From assembly GCA_016987375.1 (NCBI GenBank), contig PJRA01000493.1:647244-711243 (forward strand): 64,000 nucleotides of DNA. The letters run 5' to 3'. The notes beneath the pieces are model-generated. The model did not search any database, had not been told where the DNA came from, and was given only the letters and a program-made list of their open reading frames with translations. This document shows, piece by piece, positions 1 to 11,959 of the stretch. The stretch is from Brachionus koreanus. Taxonomy: Eukaryota > Rotifera > Eurotatoria > Ploima > Brachionidae. Position numbers and translations under genes: made by a program. Positions within the stretch are counted from its first letter, which is position 1. Each line of letters begins with the position of its first letter.

Positions 1-854
1 CGAAAATCAACTTTTTGAAATAATTTTTTTATTTTAAAGCTAGGATAAGTCTGATTTTAAGTTTTGAAAAAAATTGGGAAAGGTCTTGTCCACTCTTAAA
101 GAAAATTAAACTTTACTTTTGTGCCATATTTTTTCTACATCCTTTATTAATATAATTCTCTAATAAGAATCTTCTATTATTAATCAAGTACAATTGAAAT
201 GCATTAACTGATAATATGTAACATAATGTCATTCTTAATTTTTGTAGTGTCATTGAAATTTTCAAAAAAAATTAGTTCCAATTTAAAAAATTTCAAATTA
301 TCTCAAAATAAATTTTAATTTAAAATTTTTACACCTAAAAATTTATTTAGTGAATTTTTTATTTAAGATTTAAAATAAAAAACGAACAAAATAAAGAACA
401 TTTCAATCTGATAACTTAATTAAATAATTAATTTTAAATAGATCTTAGTTTATTTTATTAAGAAAATGAAGCATATCTTAAGTAGCTTTGCTTTGGGTCC
501 TAGGGTGGCACTTATTAGCAAGAAAAATAAAATAAAATTTACTTTTATATTCGATACAAATTTTCTTAAGATTTTTGTTTTTTAATTTTATTTTTTTCAT
601 TCTGGTCTCTACATTTCACTAACACTAACACTAACACTAGGTTATATATCTTCTAATAAGTAATTATTTTCTATTAAAAAAAATAATTTGAAGAATTAAA
701 TCCATTAAAATCTGAGTGAGACTTGTATCTAATATTGAGATAAACCTTAAAGAAATTAGAAAACTTAATAGAATAAAAAAATTAATTTAAAATTTTTTAA
801 ATTTATTCTTTTTAATAAATTTGTGTATCTTTAAAAATAAAAATTATTTTTAAG
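1..854. other. Intron or upstream sequence of the ORP gene, no gene seen
   Basis: AT-rich DNA with long A/T runs and no convincing open frame. The 3' end (ttttaag at 848-854) serves as acceptor for the exon at 855. A short hexamer array is listed separately. Confidence 0.5.
617..640. repeat. Short CACTAA hexamer array
   Basis: Three CACTAA units followed by CACTAG in tandem. It is a microsatellite-scale repeat inside presumed intron. Confidence 0.7.
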
Positions 855-3800
855 AAATGGATTGAAGCAATCAAGGAACACATTGAGTATTCGGATTCGC
901 GTGTCAAAACTGAAAATAGCGAATCTCAAGTTCTGCCAATTGAGAGCTTACAACAGCACTTAAACGTAAATTTTTGTTTATTGCTTTAAATAGTGCACAG
1001 ACTGTTACAGTATTGATTTGGCATAATGTTTTATGTAAATATACTAAAAATCTCATAGCGTATATGCTCGATTTGAATGACATTTTGTACAGACCTCACT
1101 ATTAGTATTTTAACTATCGTATTTGATAACCCTAATCAAAATTGTTTAAGTCAATGTTTAACAAAATTTCTTAGCTTTAAATCAGTCAATAATTGAACAA
1201 TATGTCGTTCTAACTAGTAATAGTCAACATGTCATTAAAATCGAGCAAATTTGTTACTTATTTATTTACATTTTGATCCAACAGGTATACGGCATTAAAA
1301 TTATCTGTTTCTTAACAATTAATTAGCTTTTTTAAAAAATTTTTTTTCGTTTAAAGTTATTATATTTGAAATATAATAACTTTTAAAGAAATTTTTATTT
1401 CATTTTAATTTATTTGTGGAGGATCGCTTTGGGTTGACTTATTTTTAATTTATTCGTAATAGAAAAACAAAAAGAACTTAATAAAATTAATGATTATTAA
1501 AAAAAATTGACATTATTCTTTGACATTTATATAGAAACTATCTAATTTTTATCTTTTATCTTTCTTTTTTAAATTTTTCATTGCATCAAGTTGCTTAATG
1601 AAATAAATAATTATAATGATTAATAAAAAATGAATCCAGTTTAATTATATTTGACATTATTTATAAGTTATTTTATTAATAAATCCTGTTTTCAGTATTT
1701 TTGATCCTCTAACTAACAATATTTATATTAAACTCGTTCATTAAGTTTAGACATAAATTAAGCATTATGAATTTTGAAACAAAAATTTAAAATTTTAATA
1801 ATTCTTTTTCTAAGGGTCTAGAAATCGTTGCACAAAATTTATCAGCTGATACACCCAAATTTAGTATGTGCAAAGAATGTTCAATTGAACAAAACAGTGT
1901 ATGCATTAAAAAGTGACTAAAATTAAATTGCACAGTTTATTTACATACTAAATTTTGGTGTATCAGCTGATATTTAGAACCATAGACAAAAAGTTATTAT
2001 AATTTAAAATTTTTGATTTTGTTTTTTGTTTTTAATTTTAAACAAACTCAATTTTTAAAAAAATGCCAAGTCATGACTTTAAATTTGTGTCATTTTAAAA
2101 GCTCAAGTTAAACATTTTGCGATTTTTAAGCCAATTTTTTAAACTTCTTTTACTTTGGAGGATACTCAAGAACTTTCTATTCACTTGTTTAACTATAAAA
2201 ACTGAAATTAGTTAAAACTTTTTTGCTTCAAAAAAAAAATAAATTATTATTTTTTTATTTAAAACAAAAACTCATTCTAAAAAAATCATAAAATTTTCGA
2301 AATTCTTCAAAAATTAGTGAAAAAAAATTTTTTAACTAAAATTACCGTTGGCAATTATTTCTAATCAATACTGTAACTTTCTTGGTTTAGTAAAAAAAAA
2401 AAACACGAGAAAATAGCTACAAAATAGTCAAAAAGTTTTTCCAGGTTTTATGTAAAAATTGAAAAAAAATTTTTTTTTTAATTTTATTTAATTTCAACAA
2501 GAAAAAAATTTTCGTTTATTATTGTTGAAGATCAATCAATACCAAGTTCATACAGCCTAAAAATAATTCTTAAATTAAAAAAATTAAAAATATTAATACA
2601 ATTTAACAACAATGTTTTAATAATAGTCTTTATGAAATAATTTACATTTGACTCATTTGTGTCAATAAAAATTCTCTATTTAAATAAAGAAGCAAAATTT
2701 GAACGCAATGAACTGGGGAGCCGAATATATTAGAGTTAGTTGAATTGAAAATAAAAAGAGAAGAATTTTTAAAGGTTAAAAATGAACTATTTATCTAAAA
2801 AGTGAACCGGTATATTTAATCTAATCGGCTTGAAAGACAGTTTCGTCTGGTCTTTTATTATCTTGCTCTTGCTCATGCACTTCCTGTTGTTGATAGACCA
2901 TTGTGCTTAGCGAAGGACATTCTTTTATCGGCTCCAAAGTATTATTGTTTGTATCATTTTGATTATGTAAATGAGTATCAGGATGATTAGTGTGATGATC
3001 GTTTCCGATGTGTTGCCTCTCATGCTTCATTAAAACATCGGACAAATAGAGATTACGTTTGTTCATGGCATAGTCGATTGGTTCGATGTTGTCAAAGCCA
3101 TGTGTATGCATGTTACAGCCATGTTTGCACAGAATATCGACCACAGCTGGATGATCAGAGCGCACTGCCAGCATAAGTGCTGTATCACCATCTTCGTTTT
3201 TAATCTCAAGATCAGCGCCATGTTCAATCAAAACTTCGACCAGCTCCGAAAATCCATTCTTAAATTTTGGTTCATCTAAAAACTTTCCTACTTAGCAAAT
3301 TAAAATTACTTGAGCAGCAGCATGAATCGGTGCATAGCCGTGCATCGCCTTCATGTTCACATCAGCTCCATTAACAAGCAAAATTTTAGCAGATTTTAAA
3401 CAACCTCTTGAAAAAGAAATTTAAAAAAATCAACTAGCCAAGGGTATTAGATGAAGTTACCTTAGGCAAGCATTAATCAGCGGTGTGTATCCATAGGGAT
3501 CTACTTCGTTTGGATTAGAACCTTGTCTTAGCCATTCGCTGATGCTCTCTGGCGATCCACACTCGGCCTCTTCGCTCAACGAACGCTTGGTCGGTTTGGC
3601 GCTCAGGCCGAACAAGTGCTTCAAATAGTTGGTAACTGTTTGGACCGGCGTGCTGCCAGTCGAAGATTGTCTGTTTAGATCGGGTTTGGACGGGCTGCCC
3701 ACCGGTGTGGTTGAGGCGCGCTCAAGCGGCTTGTGCTGTTCGATTTGTTGTGCTGAGCTCATTTTTTTTCTCTTTTTTGTTGTTGCTGTATGAAAAAAGT

Positions 3801-6800
3801 TAAAAAAAAGGTAATTTAAAATACAAATTTAGTGTTTCTAAATTAACGCATAAATTTTTAGTTTAGCGTCGACTAAAACAAGCTAAAAAGAAAATTTTTT
3901 TTTCAACGAAAAGAAAAACAAAATTACAAAATAAAATTAAAAATGAAAATTTATATATAGACTAGAATATAAATTTATATATAATAAAAAAAATTATATA
4001 TATATATATATACATATATATATACATTTAAATATATTTATTTATATATTGAAAAAAAAAATTATTATAAAATATACATAATTGCAAATTTTATAGGAAA
4101 ATTTTTTCGAAAAAAAAAAAAAATACGAAATTGTTCTAGAGAGTGGTAGTTTTTCTGAACGTAAAAATATACTAGAGCAGTGTGTTTTTTTTTTAAATAA
4201 TTCTTATAAATAATCATAATATTGTAATATGAATAAAAAATCTGTAGTTAGATGATGATTTTTAAAATCTACGTGATTATACAACTCCTGGCTCTAAACT
4301 AGTGAGCAAAAAAGCACAGAAATAAAATAATTTTCAAAACAAAAAATATAAATTCTTAATAGCTTGATTCAAAATTTACGTTCTTTATATTTCAAGCTGC
4401 CGTAAATTATTATAATTGTTGAGAATATTTCATCGGCATTAGTGATCACTATTTCGTTTCGTGCTTAGCTCAAAACAATCAGCATAGAAATGTGATTGAC
4501 ATAATGATGCACTCATCTGAATTCGTGATCCACCAAGTTTCTTTCAAATCAATACATTTCAAAATGCTCATGAACTTAATTTTCTAACTATTACCTAATT
4601 TTCTACCACACCCTCTTTTTCAAAATGTAATATTTTCCAACTCATCCAGCATTTTTAAAAGCAATTTAAAAAAATAAACCAGGGCTTTGATAATGTTGTT
4701 CCTTTTATGCTAAGCATATGCCAGACTTTGCTCTTAATCTAATATTATTGATCAAGTTTTATTTATTCATACAATGACGAACAACTAAATAAATATTGAA
4801 TATTGCGACGTATTAATATTTTTTAAAAATTATTTGCTGAGCTAAAAAAAAAAACAAAGTTAAAAAATCATTAAAATTTAATTTTTAATTTAAAATCAAA
4901 CAAAAAAAAAAATTGAATTTTTTTTTCTAAATAAAATTAACCTCAAGATATTTTTCTTATTAAAAATATGTCTTATTTTTAAAGATTTTAATTTATTATT
5001 TTCAAAAGGCTCTTAAAGCAGACGAAGATAAACTCAATTTTCTATTCAGTCAAATTGAACTTCAACTAAACTCAATAAATACAGTTGAGATAACCGATAC
5101 TGAGCCCAATCAGAATGTTTACCAAAGTAATGTTTCCCTATGCACAAAGCATTCATCTGTTTTTATCTATTTTCTAAATTTGAAGTAATTGCCAATTGCA
5201 AACAACATTTTGCAAATTTGAAAATTCAATTTAAAAATTATGCTGAAAATACAAATAAATGTTTGGGGCTACATGAGCAACGTGATACAGTAAAGAAAAA
5301 TTAAAAATAAATTTTAAATTTATTTTATAAATATTTTTTCTAATTCTAGGCTTTGAAGGCTCAATTGGCCGAAAGCAGATCCAAATGCGAATTACTCGAA
5401 CAATCGTTAAGAGTGCTTGCTCAAGAAAATTTCGAACTAGAAGCTGACAAAGGCCATTCAACAGTCTCTAATAATAAAGTTTCGGCTTCTCCGGGCACGT
5501 CTAAGGTGTCTGGTGATGACGATAATCTAGGCGATAACATATCTCGCTTGACAAGCTCGGATTCAGACGGATCCGAGGAGTTTTTTGACACTGCCAACGA
5601 TAATTTCACAGAAGATGATGAAAGTATTGCCCAGACTAGTTTTAAAGAAAGTCAAGAGGACCTCAAGTCCGTAACAACTGAAGAAAATACTTTGATGGAA
5701 ATAACACAAGTTAAAAAGACAGAAAATTCACTAGATTTATTGGAAACAGATGAGTATGGTTGGAGGTAGGCTTTGTTTTTATCTATCAAAACAAACGCTT
5801 ATGTTCATATATAGCATTCTCTTAAGATTACTAAGAGTTTATTTTTTTTACTAAAGCGTGTCACTTTACTTGTAATAAAACTTAAAAAAATGAGAATTTT
5901 AAGAAAATAATGTTAGAAAAAATTTTTTTCATTCGAATTATTTTAAAAAAAATGATAAAATAATTGTCTTAAAATTTGTGAAAAACGTCTCGCATTGAAA
6001 TCAATTAGTAAATACTAAAAAAGACCAAATTTAAGACACATATACCTAAAATTTTGAGTTGACGTTCTTATCTTTTAATTAAAGATAAAAAATAATAAAG
6101 TGCCAAGTCAAAAATTAAATAAAATTATAATAAAAAGTTTATTTTGTTTTTTTTTTTTAAATCAATTTTTTTTTCTATTTGTGTCTGTATGCAATTTAAA
6201 AGTAAATATTGAATCTACTAAAATAAATAATAAAAAAATAGACAAAATTTTAATTTTTTGATAAAGCCGTGTAATATAAAATCTAAATAATTTAAGACTT
6301 TTTTATTTTGTCATCATTCAAAACGTTTTTTAAAATTGAGTTAATTAGCTATTAAATTTTTTTTTTAAAGTCAGTAACAACAAACAAACGAGCTTTGTTT
6401 AGAAATAATTTATATTTAACATTTTTAAATTAGCGCTAAAATGCTCCATTGTAAACTAAAGTCTATTTGTTCAAGCTTTCATTAAGGCAAAATTCAGCTA
6501 ATTTTGAAGTCAAATTTATTTTAAGCTGGAAAAAAGGATCTCTTGCAGGCAAATTTAATAAATTAAATTCCAACTAATGTTTTCCTTTTGACAACCTACT
6601 GTTTTCTTTTTTTAATTGTAATCCAGAAATAAAAGATTTGTTTTAAATTTTTTGTCTATAAAATTAGTAATCCAACAATCTGTTGTTCAATGCGCACCTA
6701 TAAACCTAATTTATGCTAAAATTAAGTAACTGTGTGCATATTTTATTAAGAGATGTTTTCTAAAAATCATACGATTTATTTCTATTCAAATTAAAGTTGT

Positions 6801-9064
6801 GTCAAGTGACCAAAATCGGATCACTTTCGGCTAAAACAATATCTTTTATGTCATAATAGACAAAAATACTTGGCCGCAATAATAGATATAAATCCTTGAA
6901 AATCCCAAACAATGACAAGAGTATTTAATTGTGATTTTTCTCTTTGACTTGAGATAATCCTTGGGGATAAGGTAAAAATAGGACTTATTTGTTTTTATTA
7001 TTTTCTAGTCTCAACCGTGTGCTTTTTTCTAAAGCAAATATGAATTTAAAAATTTATAATTAGGAAGCTTAAATTTTTTAGTAAAAAATTCCGCTTTCTA
7101 AACTTTTTTTTAATATATCTTTTTATTCAAAAAAAAAATTAAAGTTTTAGAAAATTATATGTAAATAGTGTAAAGTGATTAAATTTTAAATGGCTAGTCA
7201 CGAGATCAACTTATTAAATTCCATAATTATACCGCTAAATTTTGAGCAAAATTTGAAAAATTCAGACAAAAAACGTGAAAATGAAAGACATAAACATAGG
7301 TTAATATCTAATTTAAATTTTAATTATTTTTAAATTAGCCAAAGAATGCTAAATTGACAATAAATTTGAAAGGAATTTTTCTAAAATTTTATTTTAAAGG
7401 TTGCGTCTTCCGTCTAAAATGTTCGATCGGTCCCAGATAAGCATATGGTCGATCTTGAAGCAATTTATAGGCAAAGAATTGAGCAAAATAGCCATGCCAG
7501 CTGCACTTTGCGAGCCATTATCGTTTTTGCAGCGTATTACAGAAAACGTTTATTACAGTTATTTGTTGAATAAGGCAGCTGATATGAACATAGCACCAGA
7601 TCCGTGCAAGCGTTTGGAATACATTTCAGCTTTTGCGGTCAGCAGCATTTCCAACAACATTGATCGCTTGTCAAAGCCTTTTAATCCGTTGCTTGGCGAG
7701 ACCTATGAACTAATTAGAGATGATTTAGGATTCAAAATTTTGTCCGAACAAGTTTCTCATCATGTAATAAAATTTAATAAGAAAAATTTTCTAAAAAAAT
7801 TTAAATTTCTATTTAATTTAGCCTCCAGTTTCAGCATTTCATTGTGAATCAACTACATCAAACAATTGGTGCTATTTTGGAACAGTAAATCCAAAGATGA
7901 AATTCTGGGGTAAATCGATTGAAATTCAACCAAAAGGCACTTTGACTGTTGAGCTGAAAAATTTCAATGAAACTTACACTTGGCAAACGGTGACTTGTTG
8001 TGTGCACAATATTATTGTTGGAAAATTGTGGTTTGAATATGTAGGATTTTTTCATTTATCTTGTTCATGTTTTTTTTTAATTAATAAAAAAATATTAGTA
8101 TGGTACAATGGAAATTGTTTGTCACCAAACAGGCTATAAAGCAATTTTAAATTTCAAACCATATTCATGGTCTAACAAAGAGTTGCACAAAGTCGAAGGA
8201 TTTATTTATGATAAAAAGTATGCAAATTTGGTTTTTTTATTTTATTTTTTAGAAAAAAAATTTATTTATAAAAAACAAAATTTTAGAAAAAATAAAGTTA
8301 GAGCTTTGTATGGCTATTGGAGTCATTGTTTGTACAGTTGTGATCCAAAAGAATACGACCACTATGTAAAATCAAGTTCAAAAAAATTACCCATGATTGA
8401 GGTTGACGAATTTTTCAACGAAAAAAATTCGACCAATTTTTATCATGGTAAAACTACACATTCCGAATCAGATTTAAATCAAATTGACAATAAACTAAAG
8501 CCAAGAGATGAAAATTCTAAACTTGGCTCAAAAAAATCCGAGCCAGCTTTCAACTCAGCATTTTTAAAAGCATCTGAAGATCTAGACTTGGTCGAATTGT
8601 GGAGAGTCCAACCAAGACCAAACTATACTGCAGATGTAAATTTAAAAAAAAAAAACTACATGAAAAATAATTCTTGTTATTTTATTATTAGTATTTTTAT
8701 TTCAATTACTTTGCTATGACTTTAAATGAGTTTAAAGATGAACTGAAAGGTTTGATTGCACCGACTGATTCTAGATATAGAAGTGATGTTCGACAACTGG
8801 AATTCGGAAATTTAGGTTATTTAAGATAGATTTAAAAATGTTAAATTAAAAATTAATTATTATCTTTTAGAACGCGCTACTGAAGAAAAAACAAAACTAG
8901 AGGAAAAACAAAGGGAATCTCGAAATAACCGAAAAAGTGAATTCGTTCCAAATTGGTTCCAATTGAAAAAGCATCCATTTACTTCCGAAGAAACATATTT
9001 TTTTAACTTCAAATATTGGCAAAGGGATTTCAAGAATTGTCCCGATTTATACATTAGCGATTAA
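855..9064 (+). CDS. OSBPL1A-like: Oxysterol-binding protein-related protein, ORP1/ORP2 type (3' part; 5' end outside window)
   Basis: Lipid-transfer protein of the OSBP/ORP family, expected to move or sense sterols/phosphoinositides at membrane contact sites. Phase-consistent exons: 855-965, 5009-5126, 5186-5289, 5350-5765, 7400-7763, 7822-8040, 8099-8217, 8287-8635, 8692-8815, 8871-9064 (TAA), giving 705 visible codons. The first exon (KWIEAIKEHI) looks like the last helix of a PH domain. Exons 2-4 form a coiled-coil linker followed by an acidic stretch with EEFFDTAN, an FFAT-like VAP-binding motif. From 7400 comes the complete ORD: SIWSILKQFIGKELSKI, the FNPLLGETYEL loop, the family signature EQVSHHPP (split by the intron 7764-7821), KFWGKS, the helical EEKTKLEEKQRESR segment and a C-terminal YWQRDF...PDLY. 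Order and ending match vertebrate ORP1/ORP2. The upstream PH portion and any ankyrin repeats lie outside the window. Exon 5186-5289 has a weak acceptor and is supported mainly by phase. Confidence 0.9.
966..2820. other. Left part of ORP intron, no coding signal
   Basis: AT-rich intronic sequence between the PH-end exon and the nested ankyrin gene. The only structure noticed is the inverted-repeat element at about 1841-1972. Confidence 0.5.
1841..1972. mobile_element. Small MITE-like inverted-repeat element
   Basis: Arms starting atcagctgatacaccc at 1841 and ending gggtgtatcagctgat-like on the opposite strand near 1972 pair over about 28 bases, with one or two mismatches and a middle of about 75 bases. 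There is no coding capacity. Typical of a non-autonomous DNA transposon; target-site duplication not clear. Confidence 0.6.
2821..3762 (-). CDS. Ankyrin-repeat protein nested antisense in an ORP intron
   Basis: Complete three-exon gene on the minus strand: 3762-3461, 3406-3310, 3258-2821 (TAG), phases 2 and 0, 278 codons. ATG at 3762-3760. Residues 1-65 are Ser/Thr/Pro-rich and charged. About residues 70-200 form four ankyrin repeats (GYTPLINACLRG, NGADVNMKAMHGYAPIHAAA, NGFSELVEVLIEHGADLEIK, GDTALMLAV). The last 60 residues are His/Gln/Asn-rich and acidic. No catalytic or membrane segment is visible, so a protein-binding role is all that can be said. It lies wholly inside the ORP intron 966-5008. 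Its base composition is clearly richer in G+C than the flanking DNA, as expected for real coding sequence. The specific ANKRD family was not recognised. Confidence 0.85.
3763..5008. other. Right part of ORP intron, including a TA-repeat tract
   Basis: Contains the presumed promoter side of the nested ankyrin gene (right of 3762) and an alternating TA/TATATA tract around 3955-4030. No further open frame with coding character was seen. Confidence 0.4.
5766..7189. other. ORP intron between linker and ORD, possible internal promoter
   Basis: AT-rich intron sequence without a coding frame. If exon 7190-7299 is a true first exon, its promoter lies here; no promoter element can be singled out by eye. 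Confidence 0.4.
7190..7299 (+). CDS. Candidate alternative first coding exon for a short ORP isoform
   Basis: An ATG at 7190, preceded immediately by an in-frame TAA, opens 36 codons (MASHEINLLN... to ...ERHKH) and ends in AG before a GTTAAT donor. The phase (2 bases) is exactly that of exon 5350-5765, so joining to 7400 restores arginine and the ORD frame. The predicted product is 492 codons, close to ORP2/short ORP1 and lacking PH and coiled-coil parts. Vertebrate OSBPL1A uses an internal promoter in the same way. Nothing here proves transcription. Confidence 0.55.
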
Positions 9065-9721
9065 AATTTTCGGATATTGCAATGGACGACAAACAACTGG
9101 CTAACATTTTTCTCTAAAATAAAGAAAATAATAATTTTTAATTTTCTTAATTATAAAAGAAAACAGTTTTTTTATAATGTAACCATAATAAAATGTCTGG
9201 CTAAAAATATTTTTAATTAAATTCTAATTACTTGGTTTATTAGCAATAAAATTTAGTAAATAAATTTATAGTTAATTTATTATTTGAATAAAATAATAGC
9301 AGAAACTAATTTGTTGAAATTAAAGTAAAATATTTTAAGCTTTTCTTGCAAAAATTATATGATTTTTTTAAATCACTTTTATTTAGGCTCTCAATATTTT
9401 ACCCAACAAATTTTGTACAAAACCCAATAAATTTAATATTATTTTAAACAAATAAAGATAAAATTAAACTTAATTGAATAAAACAAAACAATTTTTATAT
9501 TGGCTTCAAAATTTTATTAAATAAGGATAAATTGTTTGATTATACAATAAAAAAGATAAAAAAATAGTATTTTTATTAACTGACAATTAATTTTATACTC
9601 AATTAAACACATATTAGTTAGTTAGCACATGTACTTGCTGGTTTTGGTTAAAAAATTTGTATTGTAATTATTTTCTTTTAATTTTTCTTTTATTTGCTAA
9701 TATTTAATTTTTTTTTAAGAA

Positions 9722-10050
9722 ATGGTAAATTTTAACAATATTGGCAAGGATATTCCATTGAATAACAGGCCAAAAAAGGGGGCCAAAAAAAAACTAGACC
9801 TTGTTTACAACATCAACCGGTTGATTGTGTCCAATTGACCGAAAATGTAATACAAGAATCTTTCAATGAATCAAGTGATAATGAATTAGAAATCCCTTCA
9901 AAGAAAGCGAAATTCTCTGAAAATACTGAAACTACAAAAAGATTATTTGTAAAATGCTACGCTTTAATGAAAAAGAAAAAAGATTATCATTGTCCGAACG
10001 GTTGCACAAAAAAAAATGACTATAAATTACATTTTTTATTAATTAATTAA
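9722..10050 (+). pseudogene. Frameshifted ORF, possible transposon-derived fragment
   Basis: An ATG at 9722 opens a frame beginning MVNFNNIGKDIPLNNRPKKG, which is lost in a run of nine A after GGGGGCC. A one-base shift continues through TRPCLQHQPVDCVQ into an acidic, Ser/Asn-rich stretch and then CYALMKKKKDYHCPNGCTKKN, which carries a CxxxC-type cysteine pair. The basic RPKKGAKKK motif followed by a cysteine cluster resembles DNA-binding regions of transposon proteins. I cannot assign a family. Confidence 0.35.
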
Positions 10051-10380
10051 ATTATTAGGTAAATGTTAACAAAAAAATTACGGTTTATTTTTTTTTTTTC
10101 TAAAAACATATATTTTGTTTTTTTTTTTTAATTATTTTTTGTTTGATTTGATAAATTTATTATTGGTTGAATAAATTACTTTATTTTTTATTAAATTTGT
10201 TGGGAATTTACAAAATTAGTTATATTAAAATATTATAAGTCTTTTATTTATTTGAAAAATTAATACTTGAAATTTTTTTAAAAAATTATTAATATTTTTC
10301 CTAATCAGATAAATTATTTAATCTTTTTATTAATTTTAATTATTAATACTAATAGATAAACTAGTTAATTTATTGTTAAA

Positions 10381-10490
10381 AATGAAAATGACTGGAATAA
10401 ACTGAGAGTGGATGTAGTGGAAGCTCAATCTAGCGATATTTTTAAAGCAAAAATTGACAAAAACTTTCATTATATTTTTTGCCCATAATC
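10381..10490 (+). mobile_element. LINE 3'-end fragment (C-terminus of a non-LTR retrotransposon ORF2)
   Basis: The frame reads NDWNKLRVDVVEAQS followed by IFKAKID, the characteristic C-terminal end of CR1/Jockey-type non-LTR polymerases (NDWN-LP-EVV-A-S---FK--LD). A second, closely similar copy lies at about 28440-28510. Only the end is present. Confidence 0.6.
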
Positions 10491-10599
10491 TGTTGTCAGA
10501 TTTATGCATTTTATGCGTTGCAATAAACCACTATACTATACTATAAAAAGATGTATTTTAAATTGCTTATATTCTTTCCAATGAAAAACATTTTCTTTA

Positions 10600-11734
10600 A
10601 AAAATGAAGCTTGAAGGCTCTTTTTAACATTGCAAAAGTAGAATGCCAACGCCAAACAAAATCAACACTTCTAGATGAGTCAAAAAAAATCCAAGAACAA
10701 GACAACAATACAGTCGAATCTTACTTGAAACATTTAGAAGATAGAAATCAACTTTTGTAAACTTTAAAACATCAGAATGAAGAAGACAAGAGAGACAATT
10801 TTATCTTTAAAAGATCAAGTAGAAATGTACAATTCAATTAGTTAATTAGTAAGCTTTAAAAAATTAATTTATTCTTAATATTAACTTAATATTAAAAATA
10901 AATGATTTATTTTTAAATTAAAGATTTTATTCGAAAGATGGTTTTGTTATTGATTCAATTTTTGAAGCACCTTGGTACGCCAACTGATTTAGACGAGATA
11001 AAAAAAATTAGCTTTAATAATGGCAAAATTATTTTGTCAAATAATTTAAAGACAGTCGTAGTTGATGAACTCTTTCTTATTAGAATACAGATGATCGATC
11101 AAAACAAGTCTAATAAAGTTGTATTTAAATCAATGATGACTGCTTTAATTCCTGATGCTTTAATTTGGGGAAAAAATAATTGTGCCTTTATTCGAACTAA
11201 TTACAGCGATATAATCAATGCATCTAAAGGTACTTATTTAATTTCCAAATTCATTATTTTTATAATTTTTGAAATTTAGTAAATTTTATTAAATATTCAT
11301 TTCAGTGACCTAAGTTAAGACTTAAAAAACTTGGATAGAATGAGAATTGTCTAAAAAAAACACCTAAATATATAAATAAATTTTACTGTTTTTATTTTTC
11401 TAAGATTTGTTAAAATTTTGCTTTGGTAATAGTCGTGATTTACCTGCTATTTCATAATTATCAAAATAGAATTAAATCAGATTATACATTATTTCATAAA
11501 TTTAAAAAAAATTTTTTAGATTTTCTGAATTTTAAAAAACTACTTATCAGTGATAGCGTTTTAAAGTTATGTCTTAGAGAACTTTGTTATCAATCAAAAG
11601 TAAGAATGGAAAAATCACTTGAAAAAGGAAGCAACTCGTCAAATAGTTTTATTATTTTTTTTATTAATTTTTGTTTGTTTATATTTTGCTCTGTTAATTT
11701 AAGCATATTAGAAAATTTTTTTTATTTTAAGTAA
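10600..11734 (+). pseudogene. Broken unidentified gene (charged coiled-coil-like part plus later ORFs)
   Basis: About 10630-10830 reads as a Glu/Lys/Gln-rich, coiled-coil-like stretch interrupted by a stop. An ORF at 10938-11279 (113 codons, GTPTDLDEIKKISFNNGKII...) continues to a plausible donor near 11231. Another ORF at 11423-11734 ends in a charged stretch. Parts could be exons of one small gene, but stops and shifts prevent a clean model. No family recognised; a degenerate transposon-associated protein is as likely as a host gene. Confidence 0.3.
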
Positions 11735-11959
11735 TTTATGTAATTTTTTGGACAATTAACATATTTGTAAATTTTGAATCAATAATGCTTTAATTTATGT
11801 ATAATCAAAACAAATTAGAATCTTTGTATCCTGAATTTTAAATTTTTATAAATAAAATTTTAACAATAATATTTTAATTGACTTAAATTACAAAATAAAC
11901 AAATAAAAAAAAATTCTTCATTCTTCTCGTTTATAAAAAAAATTCGGTAAAAATTCTAG

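Noticed and set aside
617..640. CACTAA repeats as telomere-like or CRISPR-like array
   Set aside because: Only four units of six bases; a simple microsatellite in eukaryotic intron.
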